From contig WMCF01000173.1 of assembly GCA_009792885.1 (NCBI GenBank), positions 62,001-126,000 of the forward strand: a DNA stretch of 64,000 bases, written 5' to 3'. The DNA is from Eremophila alpestris peregrina. Taxonomy: Eukaryota; Chordata; Aves; Passeriformes; Alaudidae. Below the pieces are notes generated by a model, which did no database searches, had not been told where the DNA came from, and was given only the letters and a program-made list of their open reading frames with translations. Positions 1-11,312 of this stretch are shown here, in pieces (the first letter of the stretch is position 1; the number at the start of each line of letters is the position of its first letter). The position numbers and the translations under genes are program-made.

Positions 1-423
1 GCTGGAGGGTTGGCTCATATGGCTCGTGCTGCACTTCAGTGGGGTGGGAAAAAAAACCCTAAAAGAAAGTGTACAGAAGTGATCAGAACTTTTGGGATGG
101 GCACATCTGGTCCCCATGTGGAAGCCCAGCCTGGGGGAAAGGCTGCTGCCAGGGAACAGCTGCGTGCTGTGGTTCTAGACAAGCTTCTTTCACTGACATA
201 TTAAGGATATATAGACACATCCATTATATATGTGTGTGTAAATATACACAGAGATTCATCTTGGAAGCAAGAAAGAGCTTCCAATGTTTTCTTTTCTGAA
301 GCTTGCAGACTCCTGGGCAGCACTGATTTATTGTGGAGCAGGGGTGCTCTTCCTTGTGTGCTGCTGCAGAGCAGAGAGGAATTCCAAAACCCCCTGGATT
401 TGTCAGGAAAGGTTCTGAAAGAA
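1..423. other. Non-coding DNA, no feature recognised
   Basis: Short frames here lack any recognisable family, and no repeat is evident before the first CR1 copy. A short AT-rich stretch with TATATA-like words lies near 206-245. Confidence 0.6.
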
Positions 424-785
424 GAATCAGAATGGCCTGGGGTGGAAGGGACCTCAAAACTCATCCCATGCCACTCCCTGCCACATGCAAGGACACCTGC
501 CACTATCCCTGATTGCTCCAAGCTCCATCCAATCTGGCCTTGGACACTTCCAGGGATCCAGGGGCAGCCACAGCTTCTCTGAGCATCCTGTGCCAGGGCC
601 TCCCCACTGTGCCAGGGAGGAATTTCTTTCCAGTACCCCACCTAAACCTTCTCTATGCAGTGGGAAGCCATTGCCCCTTTTCCTCTCACTCCATCCCTTG
701 TAAATAGTCTCTCTCCATCTTTGTTGTGGTTTCCCTTCAGGCTCTGGAAAAACCCAAAGCCTTCTCTTTTCCAGGCTGGAAAAAA
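424..785 (-). mobile_element. CR1 LINE 3' fragment
   Basis: In minus-strand orientation it carries the typical CR1 tail landmarks: a degraded AGAATCATAGAATGG start, the block around GCAAGGACACC, the 'lasting' block GGGATCCAGGGGCAGCC and the upstream CAGGCT region. It is 5' truncated like most avian CR1 copies. Confidence 0.85.
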
Positions 786-1309
786 TGACAGATGGGGAGT
801 GATAGATAAATTTATGTGAACCTTTTTTCCTTTTGTCAATTTTCTAACCTTTCCCACAGAGCACATGTCCTGGTGAGGGGCAAGACAAACACTCCACCAT
901 CCAGGCAGATCCATCAGGCTGTTCCCTGATGCCCAAAAACCAGAGCTCGTGTTGTCCTCTGGCCAGCAAAGTCTGTCCTGCTCTGCTCCCATGGAAAGGA
1001 GATGCTTGGAGGTGCCTCCCCTTAATTTTAAATTCACCATCAGCCTGTAGGCACCTCCTTCTTTAACCCCAGACTTCCCATTGACTCATTTTCCAGGGAC
1101 GGAACAAATAAAGCTTTTGGGATGTTACAGCTGATCAAATGGTGTCCACAGACACTCACATGGGAAAGAGGCTGAACCAAGAGTAGAGGAAGGGCTGGCA
1201 GCTGGAAAACAGTGGAGAAAAACTCAAATTAAACATTGTGGAATTGGTGGGAAACATTACAAAATAACACCCAGTTCCTTCCACAGCCTGTGCCCAGCCC
1301 TGGCCCTCT
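786..1309. other. Non-coding unique DNA
   Basis: I see no gene or clear repeat between two CR1 copies. An AATAAA at about 1,106 has no associated reading frame. Confidence 0.55.
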
Positions 1310-1758
1310 TGTTTCAGTAAAGACACTGAGGGGCTGGAGCCTGTCCAGGGAAGGGAACAGAGCTGGGGAAGGTGCTGGAGCCCCGGGAGGGACTGAGGGA
1401 GCTGGGAAAGGGGCTCAGCCTGGAGAAAAGGAGGCTCAGGGGGGACCTTGTGGCTCTGCACAACTCCCTGCCAGGAGGGGACAGCTGGGGGTGTCAGGCT
1501 CTGCTCCAGGGAACAGGGACAGGAGGAGAGGGAACGGCCTCAGGCTGGGCCAGGGGAGGGTCAGGTTGGATATTAGGGAAAAAATCTTCATGGAAAAGGT
1601 TATCAGGCTTTGGAAAGGGCTGCCCAGGCAGCAGTGGAGTCCCCATCCCTGGAGGGATTTATAAGCCACATGGGTGAGGAGAGGCCTTGACGGTGCAGGG
1701 AGAATTGTTGGACTTGATGGTCTTAGAGGGCTTTTCCCACCTAAACAATTCTATTATT
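1310..1758 (+). mobile_element. CR1 LINE 3' fragment, about 450 bp
   Basis: It shows a long run of CR1 3' landmarks in order: AGACACTGAGGGGCTGGAGC, the GGGACTGAGGGAGCTGGG block, the AACTCCCTGCCAGGAGGGG block, the AGGGTCAGGTTGGATATTAG block, and the terminal TTGGACTTGATGG ... AATTCTATT end. It is one of the better preserved copies here and belongs to a different subfamily from the 'CCCATGGCAGG' copies. Confidence 0.92.
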
Positions 1759-2397
1759 TACATAGATTTAAATTATTTAAATAGTTTTTTAGTGATTTAA
1801 ACCTTTCCTCCCCACCCTGCTTTTTCAAAGGACCTGAAAATGATCCCTCAATAAGGCCATGATAAATGGCAAGGAGTCTCAAATGTGTGCATTAGAAGCT
1901 GCCATTTGTTGTAGAAACACGAAGGAAAAAATCCCAGTACAAGCCCAAATCTTCTACTTCCCCCTAGCAAACCCCAGAATGGTGTCCAACAGTCTCTTAA
2001 AGTTTTACAAGTCAGATCATTTTAGTCCAAAATACCATATTTCTGCAGGATCTACTGATACTGAACATGCTGTTTAAACAGTGAACAACACAGAATCATT
2101 AGGGCTGGAGCAGACCTCTAAGATCATCAGTTCCATGTATGATTTCCTGCTGGCTTTTTCCAGGGGCAAGAGAATGGTTCCATAAGGGCATTAAAGGAAA
2201 CATTTCCCAAGTATTTGGGGGGTTTTATACTACAAAACACCCAGTAAATGACAAAGACAACTTGTTGTTAAGAAGTTCCATAAGAATCACATTTTCTTTT
2301 CCTTAGATCAGGCCATAAGTCTTGAAACAGAGGGAAATTTCTTTGGCTGAAAGTTAAAATAAGGGCCAGGGTTTGACTAAAAGGTTCTTATGCTGAG
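1759..2397. other. Non-coding DNA with a CR1 remnant
   Basis: Bases 2,090-2,135 hold a short minus-strand remnant of a CR1 3' end (AGAATCATTAGGGC followed by a degraded 'GATCATC.AGTTCCA'). The rest is AT-leaning unique sequence with no gene. Confidence 0.55.
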
Positions 2398-2545
2398 CTT
2401 TTATGGAATCCTTTGGGTTCAGAGAGATCCTAAAGCTCATCTTATCCCACCCCCTGCCATGAGCAGGGACACCTTCCACTATCCCAAGTTGCTCCAAGCC
2501 CCATTCAGCCTGGCCTTGGACACTTCCAGGGATGCAAGGCTTTGT
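2398..2545 (-). mobile_element. CR1 LINE 3' fragment, short
   Basis: A minus-strand tail carries CCTGCCATGAGCAGGGACAC and the following CACTATCCCAAGTTGCTCC block. It is truncated within the CACTTCCAGGGAT motif. Confidence 0.85.
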
Positions 2546-2594
2546 TCATATGCAAATTCGTTTGTATTTTCAAAGAACATGGGACTTTTCCCAC

Positions 2595-2617
2595 TTTTTT
2601 TTCTTTTTTTTTTTTTT
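2595..2617. repeat. Poly(T) tract
   Basis: A run of 23 bases, all T except one C. Confidence 0.95.
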
Positions 2618-3344
2618 CCTAGCAGGAAGTTTGACCCAGCCAAAAGCAGAAGCAATTGGATTATGCAGAAAGAACATGAGACTTGAAAAAATACCAGGTT
2701 TCCAGCCCCCTACTCCATGCCATGCACAGATCTGGGAATCAGCAGTTTGAAAGACAGAGAAACTCCTGGGGATCATCCAAAAGAAAATCCATTTTCCCAT
2801 TACAAGTGGGCTTAAAATAGAGCTGCAAATCCAACCCTTTTGAAAACTGGACTGCAGTTTGGATGGGAAGCCCCAAATCTGGAACTGTGGGCTGCCATTT
2901 TGATGTGGGAGCACAAACCAGACCCATTTCATAACACTGCCTCAGATGTGGCTGGAAAACTGCTGTAAGTGACAGATTTTCCAATGTTTTCCTGATTCCA
3001 AAATGGCTGCAATTCCTGGTTGGAGCCAAGGATCACGAGTCCCATTAGCAAAATCTGTCAGCATCAAGTCTGGGACCATTTTTCAACACAGTCACAAGCC
3101 TTTGTGAAACACCATTCCCAACCAAACTGCACCATGGCACTTTTCCATTGCTTTCTGGGAGTCTGCTTGAAGCACAAAGCTTTGCATCCTTATGGAAAAT
3201 CTGGTTTTGGGGGAGTTTCCTGCATGTGCTTGGCTCCCCTTCCAGTAACTGCTGCTAATGTCCCAGGCTGGTTTGAAAGATGCAAAATATTCCCATTTGC
3301 AAATGGAGTAGGCTTTAATTACTCCCAGCATTTGGCCTGGAAGG
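2618..3344. other. Non-coding unique DNA
   Basis: I see no gene or repeat. The two overlapping minus-strand frames here have no recognisable domain and include low-complexity lysine from the adjacent T tract. Confidence 0.55.
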
Positions 3345-3600
3345 GAAGAGGCAAACTGAAAGAGAGGAGAATTTGGTAAAATATTGGGAAGAAAATTCTC
3401 ACTGTGAGGGTGGGCAGGCCCTGGCACAGAGTGCCCAGAGAAGCTGTAGCTGCCCCTGGATCCCTGGAAGTGTCCAAGGCCAGGTTGGATGGAGCTTGGA
3501 GCACCCTGGGACAGTGGAAGGTGTCCCTGCTCATGGCAGGGGGTGGAATGGGCTGGACTTGGAGGTCCCTTCCAGTCCAAACCATTGCAGGATTCATATT
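3345..3600 (+). mobile_element. CR1 LINE 3' fragment
   Basis: The degraded AAACTGAAAGAGAGGAGA and ATTGGGAAGAAAATTCT blocks are followed by AGGCCCTGGCACAG, GGATCCCTGGAAGTGTCC, a GTGTCCCTGCTCATGGCAGG core and a CAAACCATTGCAGGATTC terminus. Confidence 0.9.
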
Positions 3601-4330
3601 AATCAGATAAGAAAAGGAACTGCCTGAGGCACCCAAATACACAAGCCAGGGTATGATGCCAAAAATCAAACCTAAAGCACTGTTTGGATTATAGGAATGT
3701 GCTGCAAAACACAGGGAACTTTACTTGGGAGCCTTTTCTCCACCTTGGGTCTTTCCTCTCTTCCCTCCATCCCCAGCCTCTCCCTCTGCAGGCAGGACCT
3801 TTGCCAAATAATACTTCCAGTCATATCTGAAGGATAAGGCCTGCAAGGCAATGGGGCATTCAAATAAAGATTGGAAATCATTTCCTTACAGGAAGGAGCT
3901 ATCCCAGCTTGTCTTCCCTTCCTTTTGATTATGCAGCTCAGATCAGGGAGAGTCAGGAAATTACATCGTCTTTAGAAAAATAATAATAATACCAAAAAAT
4001 TTAAAAGGAAAGAGAAGAATATCAAGGAAAAGGAAATTTTTTCATTTCCTGCTGAAACCAATCCTACAACTTTTTTTTTGAGGTTTCAAAGGCTCAGTCA
4101 CACTTTTTTTTTTTTTTTAATGTTTTACCATGACAAATTCCACTTTGTACATGCTTCTTGTTCTTAAGCAAAACTTGGGCCACTCTAAGAAGGAGGAATA
4201 TTTTCATCCAGTTCAGTATATTAATATTAAAGATGGGTGGATAAACACTGAAAAACCAAAAGCCAACTCCTGCCCCATGATAAATCCCAAGCACTGTTCA
4301 GAGGAGTAACTTGGCTCTGGGCATAAAATC
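3601..4330. other. Non-coding DNA
   Basis: AT-rich unique sequence with a T15 run at 4,104-4,118 and an A/T-rich stretch around 3,979-4,032. No gene is seen. Confidence 0.55.
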
Positions 4331-4436
4331 ATCACAGAATGGTTTGGGTTTGGAAGGGACCTTAAAGCCCATCCAGTCCCACTCCCTGCCATGGACATGG
4401 ACACCTTCCACTATCCCAGGTTGTTGCAAGCCCCAT
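4331..4436 (-). mobile_element. CR1 LINE 3' end, about 100 bp
   Basis: The minus-strand tail starts ATCACAGAATGGTTTGGG and runs through GACACCTTCCACTATCCC before truncation. It is little diverged. Confidence 0.88.
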
Positions 4437-5234
4437 CTTTTGCTCTGAGCATCCTCTGAGCCAAAGCAAACTTTTCCAAGTAATAAAACAGGGAAAAGAT
4501 GAAGTGCCACAAAACACATTGTGCCCAAACACAGATTCCATGGTTCTACAGTCATTTTTTTGGTCAGCCAGCATGGACAATCCTGTTGTCTTACCTCTGC
4601 TCCTGACAAAACTTGGTGTGGAAGAGGGAGAGTGCCAAGTTTTCAGCGGGGTGGAGCTGAATTCTTTACTCTGTGTTTCGTTAACCACACCATGGAATGA
4701 TAGGACCAGGTGGGTAGAACACGTTCATCACAATGATTCATGTCTGGCTTTTGTAAGGAGATACTCTCTGACAGGCTGTACCATGCTCAGCTTAACTCCA
4801 CCTGGACGGTCTTGGCACAGCTGATTTCCCCCAGTTTACAGAGAAATTGGATTTTTCTGTGGCAAGAGGCAAGTCAGGGTGTGCTGCACCCATTTGTATT
4901 GTAGCAAACACACAGAGACCTGACACAGAGCAGCAGAGCAGGAGGGAGCAGCCCCCCACACTTTGTGACCAACTTTCCTTAACCTTTGACAGCCGTCCTG
5001 CGCTTGAGGAATAGTCCCACAAACCCTTCCATGAGCTGCTGCCTTGCACTTCCCAAGGAGAGGGATGTGCTCCGAGCACCCCAGCCCCGTGGAAGGGGGA
5101 TGCCCCATCTCTCAGCTTCTCTAAAACCCGTGGGCAATCCCCCTGGCTGCGGTTTGGTGATGGCCCTTGAGCGTTTCCCTGTCAAAGACACGCTCCCAGC
5201 TGGGGGATTTACCATCGAGTTTAGGGCTGGGCTT

Positions 5235-5390
5235 TGCTGGGTGGCCTGGGGTGAGACAGCCTGGGAGAGCTGGGCGTGTTCACCTGGAGAAGAGAAAGCT
5301 CCAGAGACCTCAGACCCCCCAGCTCCTGAAAAGGATCCAAGACAGCTGGAGAGGGGATTTTCACAAGCACTTCTTTACCTTTGGCCCTTT
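5235..5390 (+). mobile_element. CR1 LINE internal fragment, old
   Basis: It matches the CR1 region upstream of the common tail: TGAGACAGCCTGGGAGAGCTGG, the GTTCACCTGGAGAAGAGAAAG block, and then a degraded 'GCTCCAGAGACCTC ... CTCCTGAAAAGGATCCAAG' block. The 3' tail is missing, so this is a deleted or diverged copy. Confidence 0.7.
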
Positions 5391-8300
5391 GGTGCTGTGG
5401 CAGGGAGCGATGGCACGGCACAGCAGCCCTCTGTCCCCAAACAGTTCCCAGCCTTCCTCCCGTGCTCCTCTCCCAGCCCTGCCGCTGCAACCAGAGCTCC
5501 TGATTATTCATTTTACACATCCCTCCCCTGGGAGTGCTCCTCAGATAGGAATCTTAGAGCAACACCCACCAAAGCCTCTGTGAGCTTTGGCCCCTGGGCT
5601 GGACAAAATCCATCCCTTATCCCCGATCTAAGGAGCATCCCCGGGCTGAGGTGGAAGCAAAGCGCCAGTTGTTTTCTTTTGCTATTACTGAAGATTAAAA
5701 CAAAGCCAGGAGCACGGCAGAGGGTCCCCGGTGTCAGCAGGGAAACGGGAAAGGGTCGATGCAGCGTCATTAGCAGAACAAGGTAGCACACACCGGCTCC
5801 CACACCCAAAGCCTCTCTCGCTCCCTCCATCGCCTCCAAGAGGAGCCTGCAGGAGTTTCAGCTCCATCCCAGAGCTGCAGGACCCTAACCAGACCAGCAC
5901 AGTCACATCACCACTCTGCTGCAACATCCCAGCAAACCAAACCCTTTCATCAGGCATCCCAACGTGGCTGATATTTTTGCCGAGGTAAATCAGTGTGATT
6001 TAAAGTGACAGAGGAATCACAGGGTTACACTGGACTGGTGACAAAACTTGTCCCAACCTCATTTGTCTCTTTGGAACACCAGCCTCACACAGCAAATCAT
6101 GCTACATCTCCTAGAGAGCAAGCCATGGCTCCTCATCCATGTCTTTTTTCCAGTGGGTTATTCACCACATCCCAACACTGCCAGACAGGCAAAATGCCTA
6201 AATCATCTTTTAAAGGTTCAGCCTTAAATCCTAAAAACCTCAGCTGAATTTCCACATCCGTTAGAGAATTATTTCAGCTGCCTCTTGGGGCAAGGCAGAA
6301 GATTGTTCTGCAATCCCTTGTGGACCATGGAGAAATGTTGCTCCCAAAACCTGGACACCATCTGTCCTGACATCATCACTCAAGGACAGCTGGAGCACTG
6401 ACATACTTGAAAACCCTCTTTTTCTGGTTTTTGTTTCTCCCCTGTTTTAAACATCTGATTGAATACTATATATTAATATAAGTATTATTTAATATTCCAC
6501 CCCTTCTTTCAGATATCCTGTAAGATTTAGGAGCTGGCAGACAGCAGTGGTTTCCCAACCTCCTCTGCATCACTCACAGTTTCAAAAGCCCACTGTGGCA
6601 TCCCTCACTCTTCTCAGTAAATTAAACATCCCTGATCTGTTTAACCCCCTGTGGAAGACTTTCCAAGCTCCTCATCCTTCCTGCCTCTCTTTGCTGGCCC
6701 TGCTCCAGTCGTGTTTCCACCTGGCTTGGGCACAGGAACGTTCCCCAAGGTGACAGTGCTCCTGTCAAGTTGGAGGATGTCACTTGGATGCCCTCAGGGT
6801 TGCTCTCCAATCCTTAAAGCAGTGAAACACCCCCTGGGATGGGAGATGGAGCATCTGGGAATAACCACTGCCAGGGCTGAAGGTGGAAATCATTTCAGGA
6901 AAATGTAAAGCTGGAAATGCCTGCCATGGGAGGAAGAAGTGAAAGAGTCAAACCTGCCTGTGGGATGGTCCTTTTGGGGTATAGAGTTAAAGGGTGATGG
7001 GGGAATGACCATCTCCACTCCATTCTCTGCCAGAGGTAGCAAATATCCCAGTTTCTTCCATTTTGGGTATCTTTAGGATGGTGTTTATTGCAGCCCTACA
7101 GCTAAAAATTCAAATGTTACCTCTGGAAGGGCAAGAACACAGCACCAACGCACCTGGCAGCATCCATGAGATCCTGGCACTCCTGGTACATGGGGAGATT
7201 CAGGGACTTCAGTTCCAGGAAAAGGATGGGTTTGGCAACCCTTCAGGATTGCCAAATCAAGAGTAATTGGATTAGTCTCGATCAAAATGATTTTGCCATG
7301 CAGCATCCCTACAGCCAGGGAGAATATTTTCCTCTTCCACACTAATTTTATCATGTTTTCCACTCAGAAAACAAACCATTTTTTAAGGAATGAAATGAAA
7401 CCAAAAGCAAAACCATTCTGCTTTTCTCACAAATCCTCTTTTCCCTTTCTCTGGTGGGGAGATGGAAAACGATACGAGAGGTGGGAGGAAAAAGTATTAT
7501 TTAGGATAATAATTACTCCTCATTAAAAACTGGAAAAAATAGCACAACTGAATCCAAAAGAGCTGAATTTTCATGCCTCTCCTGGGGTCACGTCATCCTC
7601 TAAGCCCCCTGCCCTGCAGTGATCCGGATATTTGGGCTTTCCCGCAGCTCCACAATTTAAACCCAAAGGCAGAGGTTGCAGACGGAGGAACGGGAGGGAA
7701 GAGGGCGTTGGATCCCTCCGAAGAGAACTCCTGCCTTGTGGAAACTCGGGTGGCTGGGAGCCTCTCACAGCTCATTGCTGCACTGCAGACGAGCTCTGGT
7801 GGTCTCCATCCAAGGATGGGCAAACATCCAACTTGGAGACCTCCATTCCCGAACGACGGCAGCTGCTGAGTGTGCTGTGGGCAGGGAGAACACCCAGGGC
7901 TGGAACCCCCGGAGATGGGACTCCAGCACATCCCTGGGGAAGGGATGAGGTGGCCTGGGCTATTTTGGCGCTGCACAGTAGCCCACAGCACGATGAAGAT
8001 GATCCCTGGATGAGATCCAGACATCCCTGTAACAAGCTGATGGTTTTCCCTAAAGCTTCCCAAGAGAAGACCACACAAAAGAAATTGAGGATGGAGTCCA
8101 AGCCCAAGCAGGATCTAACCAGTCCAACTTAAATTCTAACGCAGTATCCAACTGGCCTTCATCCCCAGATGGGATGTGCAACTAAATCCAGTCAAACTCC
8201 AAGACATCCATGGGATGGGGTGGGCTGTCCCCCCTCAGACAAGGTGACATCCCCAAGGTGACACCACCAGCAGATGGAATTCTGCTGCCCAAGGCTCTGG

Positions 8301-11201
8301 GGCCACACCAGTGACAGCTGCTGTACCCATCCCTGGAAAACCAGAGGGATTTTCCTACCTGTCACCTATCCCTTTCTCAGGGTTTCCCATAACTCTCCAT
8401 GCATACGGAGATTTTATTTTTCCCTTCTTTTTCAATTACATGTCCCATTAACCACCTGCACCTCCTGATTTGCTGAAGACTGGCTGAGATTCCCCAGCTG
8501 AAGAGGGAAATAAAGCAATGATCTAGTGCTGCTTCCAGCTGCCATGGGATGATGCAAAACTTCATCAGTTGTTTGTGAAATGCTTTCACTAGCAGGGAGA
8601 AAAAGACTGGGAAAAGAGCAATCCCTTGCTGAAGATAATTTCCACCCCATCACCCTCTTGATCTGCTTTTAAATAAATGTGTGGGGAAGTGGAAGCCTTC
8701 AAAGTGTGCCCAGCTCTAAGCTCTCTGCTGGAGTTGGCTCCCAAACTCCTTCCAGCAATGCCAGTGCTGCTGGTCACTGGACAACAGGGTCACTTTGCTG
8801 ACCACACACAGCCCAGCTGCAGGAAGAAGGAGCCACCCTTAGGGGCCAGGAAATCTCCCTGTGGTGGGATCTCAGCAAGATGTGGTTATTTGAATCAGGG
8901 ACCTGGAGATGATCCCTTCAGGCCTCCCTTGGCTCCAGGTCTACAAGTCCTTTCAGGTCAGCTCTGCCCACGATAAATGAATTTAGTCAACACTCTTCAG
9001 GTGGCTCTTTTTAGAGTTCCTCAACCCCATTCCTGGCGAGACCACTCCAGGGAGATTTGCTGGCCTTGTGCAATCCTGTCAGGAATGACAGCTCCCCATG
9101 GCTACTCCTCAGAGAGATGGGCAGCAAAACCCTGAGCAAGGCAGCCCCTTCCAGTTCACCTCTGCTGAGCCACGTGACGAGGGGCTTCACCAGATTCCGT
9201 GAGGAATTTGGCAGGTTCTCCCACCCACACGTTCCTCCCCAGCCATAAAAACCTCTCCTCTCCCCAACCCAGCCCACGTGAGTCGTGTGCTACGTCCCAG
9301 AGACCACCCAGCTTGAGCTGCAGAGCATTCAGTGACTGATGAAAACAACAATTGCTTTAAGTGGGCCCGTGCTCCTCGCCAGGAAGATTAGCAGTGGGAA
9401 AATTCCTCCTTTAGGGAGTTCTGCAGCCAAGAAGTGGCCCTCAGGGTTCAAGACAGGCAAGATGCCCCATGCACACTTAACAGCTATGGAGGAAATGGGG
9501 GAAGAATGATGAGGCTGGGGGCTTCCCTTAAATCCTCTTTTTGTCCTCATTCCACAAAGGGAGAGTGATCTGGTCCGTGATCCCGGCGGAATGGCCGGCG
9601 CCCAGGATCATTTATCAAAGATGTACCAACTGGAGCATCCTCTCTCCCTCCAGCCCGCTTGTTCTTAAAAACAAACCCACCTGAGGATATTGGAGAGGGA
9701 GGAAGAATCAGCTCATTTGTTTGTCAAACACATTTCCACCAAGGATCCCTGAGGATGGGGCTGTACGTGCCAAGTGAAGAACGCAGTGGGTGACAAAGAG
9801 CCACGAGCCAAACTATGGATCACAAAGGAAAATATTCCATGGAGGTGAAAGATGAACACTCTGAGTGTTTTTACTTTGCTGAAATGCAAAGAAAGGAAAA
9901 AAGAGGCTTGAGGCTTGTCCCCACACAACTGCCAAATGCTCAAAGTGCCCCGTGGTGTGTCCATGTGGCATGTGGACAATGCTGCGTCCATCTTCCAAAC
10001 CTTCCCAACATTTGCCCTCAAAGTCATTCAGGAATGTCTGTGATTTCATCTGTTTTTGCTGGAAAGAGCACTTTAACACTGGGCCAGAGAGAACTTTGTG
10101 CTTTATGCTGTATTTCACCCTTGGAGTCTAATCAGAGGTAACTCAGATAATTTTACAGAGTGATGAGAACATTAATGTTACACTAAAAAAAGATTTGTCA
10201 CATCAGAATCACAGCAAGAACTCACCCTGGCCAAAGATGCAGAAGCTGATTGATGCATCAACTACTAAAATTTCTTTTTTTGTTTTTTCCTGTTCATAGA
10301 TACTAAAGTTCCCTTTCCTCATCTCCAGTTCCTGATCCCTGCTGAGAAGCTGCCTTGACACCTGGTAAAAGAGCAATAAAATGATGGGACAGGAGAGCAG
10401 GCAACAGCAATTATTAATTATTTTAAATAATTTCTCTGCACCTCAGACTCTTAGGAACCTGCCAAAAATTCTTCCAAGTGAGTTTAGAACCACATGGGAT
10501 GACAACTGTGTTCATGATAACCATGAAAAAAAAGGCATCAGAACACTTATGAAATTAATTAATATGTTCAGCCACTACCAAGCTTTCTCCTAAGAGCCCC
10601 AGGGCCCAGTTTTCCTGCTTTTGAGCAAATTTAATCACAACGTTTATTTGTCCCTAGCAATCACCCCAAAGTCCATTGTGCTTGGCCTCCTTTGGATCCC
10701 TCTCATGGGATTCAGGGATGGTGCCACCCAGCCAGATGTTTCCAGCACCTTTTGACAAGAAATACATATTTTTCTTTCATTGGACACCCTGGCCAGAGGA
10801 CCCTTGTGGAATGTAAACTCTCTGTGGAGAGATATATATTTTCTCTCTGTGTTTATAAACACTGAGAGTCCAGTTCTTCCCCCACCAGGGTTAGATGAGC
10901 CCAGAATTTATCATACTCCTGATTTACACAGGAGGAAGAGGGGAAATTGTTTGTGGGAGAAAACAGAAATTAAATTAGGCAATTCCCATTTGCATATGGA
11001 CTTGAACACACATGCATCACAATATTTAGATTATTCGTAATAAACAAACTTGCCTCAACACTCACAAGAGCAAACCTGAAATCCAGAGGGGAAGTCAGAG
11101 AAAAATACCTTTGCGTTCCCCAGAGGGAGGCAAGGCTGCTCAGAACTGGAAAATTCTCTTAGGCAGCTGCTCTGACACCCCTGAGCCAGCCCTCAAATCT
11201 T
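5391..11201. other. 5.8-kb gene-free, CR1-free DNA
   Basis: No coding gene is supported. The stretch near 5,560-5,800 is GC- and CpG-richer than its surroundings. Around 9,565-9,625 there is a CpG-rich core followed by overlapping GATA (TTATC) and TCF/LEF (ATCAAAG) motifs. An AT-rich patch lies near 6,460-6,500. Everything else is unremarkable unique DNA. Confidence 0.55.
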
Positions 11202-11312
11202 CCCTTGGAGTAACCTGGACTCATGGAAGGTGTCCCTGCCCATGGCAGGGGGTTGGAATGAAATGGTCTTGAAGGTCCCTTCCAACCCAAACCATTCTGG
11301 GATCTGTAACTC
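11202..11312 (+). mobile_element. CR1 LINE 3' end, about 110 bp
   Basis: It has a GTGTCCCTGCCCATGGCAGG core, then TCCCTTCCAACCCAAACCAT and a GGGATCTGTAAC end. Confidence 0.88.

Noticed and set aside
3373..3627. Recurrent peptide resembling GSLEVSKARLDGAWS in frames at several loci
   Set aside because: These are translations of CR1 3' ends in the same frame, not a protein family.
4986..5786. 266-codon frame
   Set aside because: It includes translated CR1 sequence (5,235-5,390) and has no recognisable domain.
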